Below, in pieces: positions 7,630-15,127 of a DNA stretch of 37,781 nt. How positions within the stretch are numbered: the stretch's first letter is position 1; the number at the start of each line of letters is the position of its first letter. Both the position numbers and the translations under genes were made by a program. The stretch spans positions 1 to 37,781 of the forward strand of contig JAVVEZ010000029.1 of assembly GCA_032250895.1 (NCBI GenBank). The letters run 5' to 3'. The notes beneath the pieces were generated by a model. The model did not search any database. It was not told the DNA's origin and saw only the letters and a list, made by a program, of their open reading frames with translations. The DNA comes from JAVVEZ01 sp032250895. Lineage in GTDB: Bacteria > Pseudomonadota > Gammaproteobacteria > Pseudomonadales > Pseudohongiellaceae.

Positions 7630-10600
7630 CTATTCGTTTGCTTTAAGGATCAGCGCATTGCCGTTGAAAATGAGCGGGCCGTCCGCGGTCATGTACCCCA
7701 CGAAAATCCTGTATATGCCGGCCCCCAGATTGCCCCGGAACACCTCTAACCGTTCTCTTTCGGCCAAGACGCCCCGTTCGGCGGCCGGAGTCAGGCTGGC
7801 GATTTTGGTATTCCAGAGTTGGAAAACGCCATCGACGTCCTGCATTTCCCACCGGGTACTGCCGCCGTCGGCGGGGTCGATTCTCAGTGCCACGAAGAGC
7901 TCCCCCGCCCGACCCACATCTTCGAATTCAGGATTGATGGTGGCCACGATGGTCACGCCTTCCCCGGCGGTGAACGCATCCCTGAAACTCGCACCCCCGT
8001 CGGTGCTGGCGCCGGCGGTAATGAAAGCCGTGGTTTGACTGAACGTGCCATCGGAATTCCTGGCAACTTCACCTTCGACGGCCGGGAGGGAAACGCTTTC
8101 AGGAATGCTTGGTGTCGATTCGGGTTCTGGTTTGGGAGCAACCACCACCGGGAGACGTTCGGGAATCAGAAGATCCGGTCCCTGCAACGTGACGTGCTGG
8201 CCGTGCATGCCGCCCTGATCGCCTTCGATCAAGGCGCCGATCCAAACCGTGTCGGCAAGCCCCGGCTCGAAACGGGCGCGACCACCCGTGTCGAGGTTCG
8301 GAAACCTGGCGGCCAGCGCCGCGGCGTCGTAGGTGATCTCCGCCTGTCCGTTGACGAGCGACGCGCTGCCCGACGCCAGCAGCCAACCCGGCATGGCGGC
8401 CGTCCAGTGCAGCATCCCGGAGGTCACTCCGGAGGGCGCGGTCAACGTCAGCGTGACTGGATTGACCCCTTGCACGACACTGAAGGCTGGCGCATCCACC
8501 TCGGCGATATCGCTGCCGGCCGACACGACATAAACGTCGAAGCTACCATCGACACTGCCGAGCACTCCACCGGTTGGGAAGGGCTCGGACATCGGGCCGG
8601 CCGAGGTCGGCGAATCGAACACCGCCGTGAGTGTGACCTGATAACGTCCGGGCTCCACCAGCACGAGGTTGTGCGCCGGATCGTGGTACCACCCGACCGA
8701 ATTTGCGCGTCCGGTCCAACTCGCCACGGGGCCGCTCGGACCGTCGATCATGACGTCAATCCGTGCCGGCAGAGTCGGGGCGAGCTGTGCCGAAACCGTC
8801 AGAACCTGCCCGGTCTCAAACACGCTTCCGGGCCGCGGCATCAGTGGCACGACGAAGCCGCGGATCGCCTGCTCGTCGAGCGTCAGCAGCCCCGAAGACC
8901 AGGTCGGTCCGCCGTTCTGCCCCTCGAAGGGCGGACTGACGAAGGTCGTCGCATCATCATCGCCTGCGGGAAGATGGACCCACAGGCTGGCATACGAGCC
9001 GAAGGCGGCGACGTCGTGGACCGTGTCCCGGAAGACGGCGCCGCCAAACTGGAACTTGAAGTCGTTGGGCAGGTCACCGGATGCGCCCATTCCGGGCTGG
9101 AGCGCGTAGGACTCCTCGTAGCGCCAATAGCCGGTACCGTTGTCGTCGTCGCTGATCAGCTCCCGGACGCGCTCGCCCGGCCGCTGGATGCCCGAATAGA
9201 AGTAGCCTTCGCTCACGATGTCGTCCGGTTCCTCGGCCGGGTTCACGCCCGTGGATGTCGAGAACGCGAGTGGAAGCTCGCCCACCGCGGCGCGCTCGGC
9301 AAAGCTCGGCCGGGGGCTTGAGTGTTCGCCTTGGGAGAAGTAGTTGCCCTGCGCGACCCAATCTTCCATCGCGGCGAGCACAGGCCCGTCGTCCTCCACC
9401 GTGAGCTGGATTCGCGCCGCCTCGAACTCTCCCTGCCAGAGCACGTCGCCGGTGTAGAAAGGGAGTTGGGCGTGATCGCTGGCAGGGAAGATGTTCGTGA
9501 TGTACCAGGCCCGCGCCTCGTTCAGCGGCATGGCGTCCACACCACGCCGGCCGTTCACGAGCAGGCCTCCCGAGGCCGGCACGACCACCTGGCCCCAGCG
9601 CGTGGCGCCCATATAGAGAACGCCGTCGAGGTCAGTCCAGCTCGCGACCGTCTCGACCAGCAGCTCGCCCGGCTCCTGGGGCGTCACCGGCGTCGCGTCG
9701 AACGCGGGTGTGAAGACGCCGAACCGATTGGCCGTCCCCGACACTTCCCACTCCCGGGACTGGAACGGAGGTGCTCCGTGCTTCTGGGTCACGCGCACGG
9801 TGACGTCCGCCGGGAGCCCGGGCAGCACCGACAGCGAGGGATCGAAGGTCTCGCCGACCGCCAGAGGCGTCATCGGTAGAATCGCCGGCTCGATGTCCAG
9901 GGGCTCGGCGATCCACACCTCGTACGTACCGCCACCCTGGTACGTGTTCCCGTACACGTCATCAATGCTGGCCTGCAGCGTGACCGTGTACTTCCCGTAT
10001 GCCGGGAACGGGTAGTCGAACACCTGGGTCCGAGTCGAGAGTTGCAGCGCGTTGGACAAGTGCCCACCGCCGTTGTCGAGCAGCAGCCCGCCAGAAGAAG
10101 CCGGCGTACGGCTGCGCGCGGCGCGGAAGGGCTCCGGACCGAGCACGTCCGTCTGCCCATCCGGTCGAAGCACCTCGACTGTGAGGCTTCCAGACGGGAA
10201 CGCGAAGGAGTGGGTCGGCACGTTGACGAGCCGGCGCTCGCTCTGGGCCACCATCGGGGCGTAGGGTTCCAATCGCCACACGAGTTCTTCTCCGTCCAGC
10301 TTGCTGACACGCGGCAGGATGAAGCGGTCGGACTGGGTGGCGATGCGGCTCGCGACCTCGTAGACCGGACGGTCTTCCAGCGCGATCGTGCCACGGCTTC
10401 CGTCCGCGGAGATCGCATCGGTCAGCAGGCCCAGCGCGAGCCTCGCTGGCGCGGGGGCACCCACCGTGAACGGTGGCAGCGCGATTTCGTGGTTGGTCAG
10501 GAAAGGGTTGATCTCGCGCCGCGATCCGGGCAGCGGTCCGGCGAGGTCGATGTCGTCGCTGGAGAGCCGCAGGCCGTAGACGCCGTCCGGAAGATTTGGG

Positions 10601-11412
10601 GGAAGCGGGATGGTGATCTGGAGAGGAGCCTCCCACGTGTTGGTGCCCGCCGCGGTGAGTGGTCCGGGCATGGCGCTCTCTGCCGCAATCGTCGCACCCA
10701 TCCAGTGCTCGATCGGAAGACCCGTCGGGGTGAGCATCGTCGAGCCGAGCTGGTTGGCCATGTTGCGCGGCCGGCCCTCGGCGTTGTGCAGGCGGTGGAG
10801 CAGGAAGTGGAGGGTCGGCGTGTTTCCCTCCTGCGGCTGCGGGGAGAAGACGCGCAACGTGCCGTCGATCGAGACGTTGGCCGCGCCGGCGGTGAGGCGC
10901 CCCGCGAGCTGAAAGTCCACGCGTGTCGCGAAGTCCGACCCGGCCACGGCAAAGGGCACACCCGTGCCCGGCGGTACGCTCCAAGGCACCTGCAGGAGCA
11001 CGCTCGGAGCAGCGTTGATCGGGGTCTTGAGCGGATCGCCCGGGTCGTCGACGATCCACTGTCCGCCGGTCGGATCATACGCCACGGTCACCCACGCCCC
11101 GGGCGGAGCGATGACCTGTGCCGCGAAGCTCCCGTCCGTAGCCGCCATCGTGACCACATCGTTCGCGGAGTTCGGAGACGCGACATAGACCGGGAAGGAG
11201 CCGGGGATCGCCCCGGGCGCGCCCGTCACCGTCGTCATACCGCCGCCCTGCCACACGAGCGTGATCTTATCGTCGGAAGGGAATACTGCCGCCTGTGGCA
11301 TGAAGTCGTCCGGGCGGGTGGTCACAGTCTGAGCGTTCGCTCCCGCTGCAACGACGGTCCACAGCGCGTATGCGCACAGTCCAGAGATCAGCCGTCGAGG
11401 TACCATATCCAT
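7630..11412 (-). CDS. Large secreted protein of unknown function (1260 aa)
   Basis: The protein has a Sec signal peptide (about 1-28, ending AGANAQ). A long beta-rich region with no recognised enzyme motif follows, then a Pro/Glu-rich linker (about 1089-1128) and a C-terminal domain (about 1129-1260). That domain contains the pattern 'FVALRIDP', 'VFQLWNTK' and 'IFVGYMTADGPLIFNG', which recalls a C-terminal domain found on assorted secreted gammaproteobacterial proteins; I cannot name it. Internal segments with PDGVYGLRLS and GKYTVTLQA look like Ig/FN3-type beta sandwiches. The gene is clearly more GC-rich than its neighbours and lies between two copies of a RAYT end, suggesting transfer. A candidate promoter lies 45 bp upstream. 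Extracellular or cell-surface location is inferred. Confidence 0.85.
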   Translation of the reverse strand: MDMVPRRLISGLCAYALWTVVAAGANAQTVTTRPDDFMPQAAVFPSDDKITLVWQGGGMTTVTGAPGAIPGSFPVYVASPNSANDVVTMAATDGSFAAQVIAPPGAWVTVAYDPTGGQWIVDDPGDPLKTPINAAPSVLLQVPWSVPPGTGVPFAVAGSDFATRVDFQLAGRLTAGAANVSIDGTLRVFSPQPQEGNTPTLHFLLHRLHNAEGRPRNMANQLGSTMLTPTGLPIEHWMGATIAAESAMPGPLTAAGTNTWEAPLQITIPLPPNLPDGVYGLRLSSDDIDLAGPLPGSRREINPFLTNHEIALPPFTVGAPAPARLALGLLTDAISADGSRGTIALEDRPVYEVASRIATQSDRFILPRVSKLDGEELVWRLEPYAPMVAQSERRLVNVPTHSFAFPSGSLTVEVLRPDGQTDVLGPEPFRAARSRTPASSGGLLLDNGGGHLSNALQLSTRTQVFDYPFPAYGKYTVTLQASIDDVYGNTYQGGGTYEVWIAEPLDIEPAILPMTPLAVGETFDPSLSVLPGLPADVTVRVTQKHGAPPFQSREWEVSGTANRFGVFTPAFDATPVTPQEPGELLVETVASWTDLDGVLYMGATRWGQVVVPASGGLLVNGRRGVDAMPLNEARAWYITNIFPASDHAQLPFYTGDVLWQGEFEAARIQLTVEDDGPVLAAMEDWVAQGNYFSQGEHSSPRPSFAERAAVGELPLAFSTSTGVNPAEEPDDIVSEGYFYSGIQRPGERVRELISDDDNGTGYWRYEESYALQPGMGASGDLPNDFKFQFGGAVFRDTVHDVAAFGSYASLWVHLPAGDDDATTFVSPPFEGQNGGPTWSSGLLTLDEQAIRGFVVPLMPRPGSVFETGQVLTVSAQLAPTLPARIDVMIDGPSGPVASWTGRANSVGWYHDPAHNLVLVEPGRYQVTLTAVFDSPTSAGPMSEPFPTGGVLGSVDGSFDVYVVSAGSDIAEVDAPAFSVVQGVNPVTLTLTAPSGVTSGMLHWTAAMPGWLLASGSASLVNGQAEITYDAAALAARFPNLDTGGRARFEPGLADTVWIGALIEGDQGGMHGQHVTLQGPDLLIPERLPVVVAPKPEPESTPSIPESVSLPAVEGEVARNSDGTFSQTTAFITAGASTDGGASFRDAFTAGEGVTIVATINPEFEDVGRAGELFVALRIDPADGGSTRWEMQDVDGVFQLWNTKIASLTPAAERGVLAERERLEVFRGNLGAGIYRIFVGYMTADGPLIFNGNALILKANE

Positions 11413-11456
11413 CGTGCCCTGATGCGCTTGTTGCTGCTGCTTCTTTGAGTGCAGAA

Positions 11457-11485
11457 AGAATAAACACCCCTTCTTTTAAAATCAA
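11457..11485 (-). promoter_or_regulatory. Candidate sigma-70 promoter of the 1260-aa gene
   Basis: On the minus strand, TTGATT (11485-11480) is 17 bases from TATTCT (11462-11457), each matching 4 of 6 consensus bases. Transcription would start near 11450, giving a leader of about 40 bases before the ATG at 11412. It is prediction only. Confidence 0.45.
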
Positions 11486-11606
11486 GCGAGCTCGGGACAC
11501 GCCCAATCAATTCGAGAGCCGCGCCTGCTATACGGCGGGATGTGATATAAACTCTCCGGACTGAAAATCCCATCCAACAGGAGTTTTTCCACGCGACCAT
11601 CGGTCA

Positions 11607-11756
11607 ATAAAAATAACGATTGGCCCTGGGCATAGCTCTTCATCCTTAAAGTGGTGTTTTTCTCCATGAAAACCGCATCCTAAGCCTGAAATGCGCCCTT
11701 TTTCAAGCTTGATATCTCATTAAATCAATTACTTATGTTGGTCCGACCCCGATTAT
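11607..11756. repeat. 150-bp direct repeat, copy 2 (solo RAYT right end)
   Basis: This is a second copy of the RAYT start and right end. On the minus strand the start codon and eight further codons (MPRANRYFY) are kept, then a TGA stops the frame, so no transposase is made. The copy ends at GATTAT, 10 bases before the stop codon of the next amidohydrolase gene. The rest of the gene-free stretch 11413-11765 holds only the promoter candidate and no recognisable gene. Confidence 0.93.
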
Positions 11757-11765
11757 CCGATTATA

Positions 11766-13100
11766 TTATTTAACGCGCAGTCCATTCTTGATTACGATAA
11801 CCGGGTTTCTCAGTACGCTGAAATGGCGCAGGGGGCTGCCGCGCACGGCAATCACATCGGCGATCTTGCCGGGGCTGATAGTGCCTACCTGGACCCCGGC
11901 CCCCATGTAGTCTGCCGCATCCGAAGTGGCCCACCTGATCGCGGTCAGGGGGTCCATGCCCAGTTCGAACACCCAGGCTTCCAGTTCGCGCCAGGTGGCT
12001 TCGCTGGCCGGATGGCCAAAGGTACCCATATCGCTGCCGGAGACCATGATCACGCCCAATTCATTCAACTGCTGCAGCTTGTGTTTGACGGTGGCAAGCA
12101 CCTCCGGTGTCCGGGTGCGGAACTGGGCACTGGCAATGGCCTGCCGCACATCCAGTTCCAGTTCCGGACCCAGGCCGACAAAGTTGCGTGGATCATCCAG
12201 AAACTCGTGATCGGCAGCCAGGTTATTGGCGTTCAGGTCCAGTCCAATGGTCGGTGACCAGTACAGGGGATTGCCGGTGCGAATACGCTCACGGATAGTA
12301 TCGAGAATGTCCTGAGGGTATTGCGCACTGCCGGTGCCTATATGCTGAAATTCGTCCACGCCGGCGGCCAGACCCAGACGGATTTCGGCATCGCTGCGGC
12401 CATGGGCGCTCACGCGCAGTCCGGCGGCGTGGGCGGTACTGACGATCGCCTGCATTTCATCCAGGGAATCGGCATTTGCGCCCAGAATTTTTATGATGTC
12501 CACGCCGGCATCGATCAGCCCCCGGGTTTTTTCTGCGGCATCACGTGCCCCCTCGACAGCCAGCAAATGGGGGCGGGTGGGTCCGGCCGCAGGCACCAGC
12601 GCCGCGCCCGAGGTATAAATGGAGGGCCCGGGAATTTCACCCTGGCGGATGCGTGTGCGGACAGCGATGATATCCGCCGTGGGTGCCGCCAGGTCTCTGA
12701 CACTGGTTACGCCCGCGAGCAGAAACTGGTGTGCAGAGGCGGGGATGGTCACGCTGGCAAACTGATCGGCATAGGCGCTGAACCAGTGTTCGAAATCCGG
12801 GTGGCCGTTGTACAGCAGGTGGACGTGTAGATCCCAAAGACCGGGCAGTACGGTCATGCCCTCGGTGGAAATCAGCTGATACGATTCAGGGATCGGCAGC
12901 CGTCCCATCGTGCCGATGCTGTCGATGCGGCCCTTGCTGATCAGGATGATGCTGTTGTGCACAGCCGGGGCGCCGGTACCATCGATCAGAGAGCCACCGA
13001 CCAGTGCAATACCGGCAGGTTGCGCAGCCAGGGGCTGGACAAGGACGACAGACAGCAGAATCAGCAGGCCAGGCAGGCGGCGACACAGGGACATCAGCAT
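11766..13100 (-). CDS. Secreted amidohydrolase (imidazolonepropionase/prolidase-like)
   Basis: This 444-residue exported metal-dependent hydrolase has a signal peptide (about 1-26, VQPLAAQ). Metal-site motifs are visible: LWDLHVHLL (HxH), IIKILGANAD (bridging lysine), RVSAHGRSD and EFQHIGTG (histidines), and VSGSDMG (aspartate). The family hydrolyses cyclic amides, lactones or dipeptides; the substrate here is unknown. It lies 12 bases behind the 218-residue exported protein, suggesting a two-gene operon working in the periplasm. The last codons abut the RAYT repeat copy but the C-terminus looks complete. Confidence 0.9.
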   Translation of the reverse strand: MLMSLCRRLPGLLILLSVVLVQPLAAQPAGIALVGGSLIDGTGAPAVHNSIILISKGRIDSIGTMGRLPIPESYQLISTEGMTVLPGLWDLHVHLLYNGHPDFEHWFSAYADQFASVTIPASAHQFLLAGVTSVRDLAAPTADIIAVRTRIRQGEIPGPSIYTSGAALVPAAGPTRPHLLAVEGARDAAEKTRGLIDAGVDIIKILGANADSLDEMQAIVSTAHAAGLRVSAHGRSDAEIRLGLAAGVDEFQHIGTGSAQYPQDILDTIRERIRTGNPLYWSPTIGLDLNANNLAADHEFLDDPRNFVGLGPELELDVRQAIASAQFRTRTPEVLATVKHKLQQLNELGVIMVSGSDMGTFGHPASEATWRELEAWVFELGMDPLTAIRWATSDAADYMGAGVQVGTISPGKIADVIAVRGSPLRHFSVLRNPVIVIKNGLRVK

Positions 13101-13112
13101 GATGGCTTCTAC

Positions 13113-13769
13113 CTATTCCGGCTTGCGATCATAGATTCTGAGAATTTCAACGGCTACCTGAAAACCTTTGGGCTGGATATAAAGCTTCACATGCAATTGG
13201 TCGTCTGCAGCGGCCAGGGTGTAGGTCTCCTGAGTAAAGCCGCCATCTCTGGGGCGGGCTTCCACCAGTAATTTTTCACCTTCCCAGTGTGCAAAGGAAA
13301 AATCCTCGACATCCTCGATGGCGTTCAGATTGACGGCCTGACTGCGGTTGTCGGTATAGACCGGACGCTGGAAATCATCGGCATAAATGAAAGTGTAGGT
13401 CGGTTCCTTCAGTTCGATATGCAGCACCTTGTCATAGGAAATCCGGTCGTAAAGTTCCTGCTCCGGCGGGCCGCCACGGTAGTATTCCTTGTTGTTGTCA
13501 AACCAGCGTCGTTTGACTTTCTGGCCAGCCGCTTTCAGAGCCACTTCCACCCGGTGATCGGTATCATCGCTGAGTTTGTCGTTGATCACCCAGGCTCCGG
13601 CCATGGCCGGAACGAGGGCATCGGAGCGGGTCTGGGCGTTGGCGCAGAGGCCCAGACAGTACCCGAACACAATCAGGAAAACAGCTGTTTTCCTGACAGC
13701 ATGGGAACTATTTTTGTTGTCGGCGGGTGCTGTTGCAAACATATGCTGAGTGTAAAAGGATTCAGTCAT
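13113..13769 (-). CDS. Exported hypothetical protein upstream of the amidohydrolase
   Basis: This 218-residue protein has a hydrophobic export signal at about residues 29-46 (VFLIVFGYCLGLCANAQ), unusually far in. The start may therefore be the second Met (MFATAPADN, 13742) rather than 13769. The mature part is beta-rich (YTFIYADDFQRPVYTDNRSQAVNLN; GGFTQETYTLAAADDQLHVKLYIQP), like the lipocalin-type domains often found beside secreted hydrolases. I do not recognise a named family. It is probably co-transcribed with the amidohydrolase. A 24-bp palindrome lies in its signal-peptide region. Confidence 0.65.
   Translation of the reverse strand: MTESFYTQHMFATAPADNKNSSHAVRKTAVFLIVFGYCLGLCANAQTRSDALVPAMAGAWVINDKLSDDTDHRVEVALKAAGQKVKRRWFDNNKEYYRGGPPEQELYDRISYDKVLHIELKEPTYTFIYADDFQRPVYTDNRSQAVNLNAIEDVEDFSFAHWEGEKLLVEARPRDGGFTQETYTLAAADDQLHVKLYIQPKGFQVAVEILRIYDRKPE
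13673..13696. repeat. Perfect 24-bp palindrome inside a coding region
   Basis: Half-site TCAGGAAAACAG is followed directly by its reverse complement with no spacer. It sits inside the signal-peptide codons of the 13113-13769 gene, about 75-95 bases behind the annotated start, or before codon 25 if the second Met is used. It may be a repressor site or an mRNA hairpin. Confidence 0.8.
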
Positions 13770-13898
13770 GATTTCCAGTTGACGTCTTTTACCTGCTCTT
13801 TACCTGCTTGTGCCCAGGGCAGCATGCTTGTACATTATCGTGGGTGGGGCCGTGATGTCCTGATGAATGTGGCAATCTGACTTGGCGGGGAATCCGTG

Positions 13899-14165
13899 AT
13901 GGCCGGTGGTTGGTCCCGTGACGGGGCGGTTCAGGACCAGATCGATGCAAGTGTGGAAGACGCCGTCAAATTGGCGCAAAGTCGCTTGCCGCGAGGACCG
14001 GGCCTGAGGCAGTGCGAAGAATGCGGAAACACCATCCCGGAAGCCCGGCGTCAGGTGGTGCCTGGAGTGCGCCTGTGCATCGATTGTCAGGCAGAGGCTG
14101 ACACCAGACAGCCTGTCGCTGCTGCCTACAACCGGCGCGGGAGCAAGGACAGCCAGCTGCGATAG
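13899..14165 (+). CDS. DksA/TraR C4-type zinc-finger protein (YbiI-like)
   Basis: This 88-residue protein begins MAGGWSRDGAVQDQIDASVEDA, close to E. coli YbiI. It has a four-cysteine zinc finger (C39, C42, C60, C63: CEEC...CIDC) with the usual EARR and PGVR between. It is much shorter than DksA and lacks the coiled-coil that enters the RNA polymerase channel, so a DksA role should not be assumed. The ATG at 13899 is preferred over the in-frame GTG just before it because GGGG (13887-13890) is then better spaced. Confidence 0.9.
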   Translation: MAGGWSRDGAVQDQIDASVEDAVKLAQSRLPRGPGLRQCEECGNTIPEARRQVVPGVRLCIDCQAEADTRQPVAAAYNRRGSKDSQLR

Positions 14166-14225
14166 ACGGATTCCCCATTCACCACGCTACGAACATCTGA
14201 ATCCGACAGGCTCCCAGTCGGCTGA

Positions 14226-14267
14226 TGTGCAGGCAACAATGTGCAGACAAGACTGTGCAGACAAGGC
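14226..14267. repeat. Three 14-bp tandem repeats
   Basis: The units TGTGCAGGCAACAA (14226-14239), TGTGCAGACAAGAC (14240-14253) and TGTGCAGACAAGGC (14254-14267) lie head to tail. They lie 80-120 bases upstream of the SnoaL operon start. They could be an iterated regulator-binding site for that operon; this is inferred. Confidence 0.85.
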
Positions 14268-14347
14268 TGTCGGTCTCCGTAACAGTCATTTATACTCAGA
14301 CAGCATCGCAAGGCCTGAGAACAACAATAAACAGGGGTGGCTCCGGC

Positions 14348-15127
14348 ATGATCAGAAAAAAAGCATTCCCGGCCTGTTACGGCTTCCTCGCAGCATTCCT
14401 GCTGCTGGCCGCGTGCGGCGAATCCCCGCAACAGACGGTTGCGCCGGCGGCAGCAGTGGTGGACCCTGACAGTCAGCTGGTGGCCCTGCAAACCCGGCTG
14501 GCCGACTTGCAGCGCAGAGCCGAACGCATTCGCGATGCCAATGCCATCAAACGCCTGCAGCGGGCCTACGGGTATTATCTGGATGAAGCCCTGTGGGATG
14601 AGGTGGTCGATCTGTTTGCCGACGATGCCAGTCTGGAAATCGGCCTGGATGGTGTCTATCGGGGCAAGGACAGAATCAGGGCGTATTTTTATCAGCTCGG
14701 TGGTGGCCATCAGGGTTTGATGCCGGGGCAACTCAATGAACATATGCAGTTGATGCCGGTGGTGACCCTGGCGGCCGACGGCATGAGCGCCAGGGGCCGC
14801 TGGCGGGACCTCATTCTGGCCGGGCAGTATGGCGAGAGCGCCACCTGGGGAGAAGGGCCCTTCGAGAACGAATATGTGAAAGAGGATGGCATCTGGAAGA
14901 TCAGCAAGCTGCACTGGTACCAGACCATCGTCGTGCCATACAAGGGTGGCTGGGCCGCCAATGAGGATGTCAACAAGGGTATTTATGTCTCGGCGCAATT
15001 GCCTCCCGATGCGCCGCCCTCGGTGCCCTATGAACCATGGCCGGAAACCTTCCTGCCACCTTTTCATTTTCCCAATCCGGTGCTCAGCCGTTATGCCCGT
15101 CTGCATGAGGAGGGCCAACAGCCATGA
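14348..15127 (+). CDS. SnoaL-like lipoprotein, one module
   Basis: This 259-residue lipoprotein has a signal peptide and lipobox LLAAC (Cys23 as lipidation site). A short helical/coiled segment (LVALQTRLADLQRRAERI) is followed by a SnoaL/NTF2-like domain (KRLQRAYGYYLDEALWDEVVDLFADDASLEIG...). The motif LNEHMQLMPVVTL and the tail QLPPDAPPSVPYEPWPETF come next, then PPFHFPNPV. The same layout recurs in both halves of the next protein. The ATG at 14348 is chosen because it starts a proper signal peptide; an upstream in-frame ATG at 14225 would bury it. SnoaL-like domains bind or turn over small molecules, but the ligand here is unknown. Confidence 0.85.
   Translation: MIRKKAFPACYGFLAAFLLLAACGESPQQTVAPAAAVVDPDSQLVALQTRLADLQRRAERIRDANAIKRLQRAYGYYLDEALWDEVVDLFADDASLEIGLDGVYRGKDRIRAYFYQLGGGHQGLMPGQLNEHMQLMPVVTLAADGMSARGRWRDLILAGQYGESATWGEGPFENEYVKEDGIWKISKLHWYQTIVVPYKGGWAANEDVNKGIYVSAQLPPDAPPSVPYEPWPETFLPPFHFPNPVLSRYARLHEEGQQP

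Noticed and set aside
7819..9321. 500-residue plus-strand ORF opposite the 1260-residue gene
   Set aside because: It lies antisense to a gene with a signal peptide and coherent protein. Its product is rich in R, G, H and E with no hydrophobic order, typical of a GC-rich shadow frame. The same holds for 10042-11448.
14226..14267. CRISPR-like array
   Set aside because: The units are tandem without spacers and only 14 bases long.
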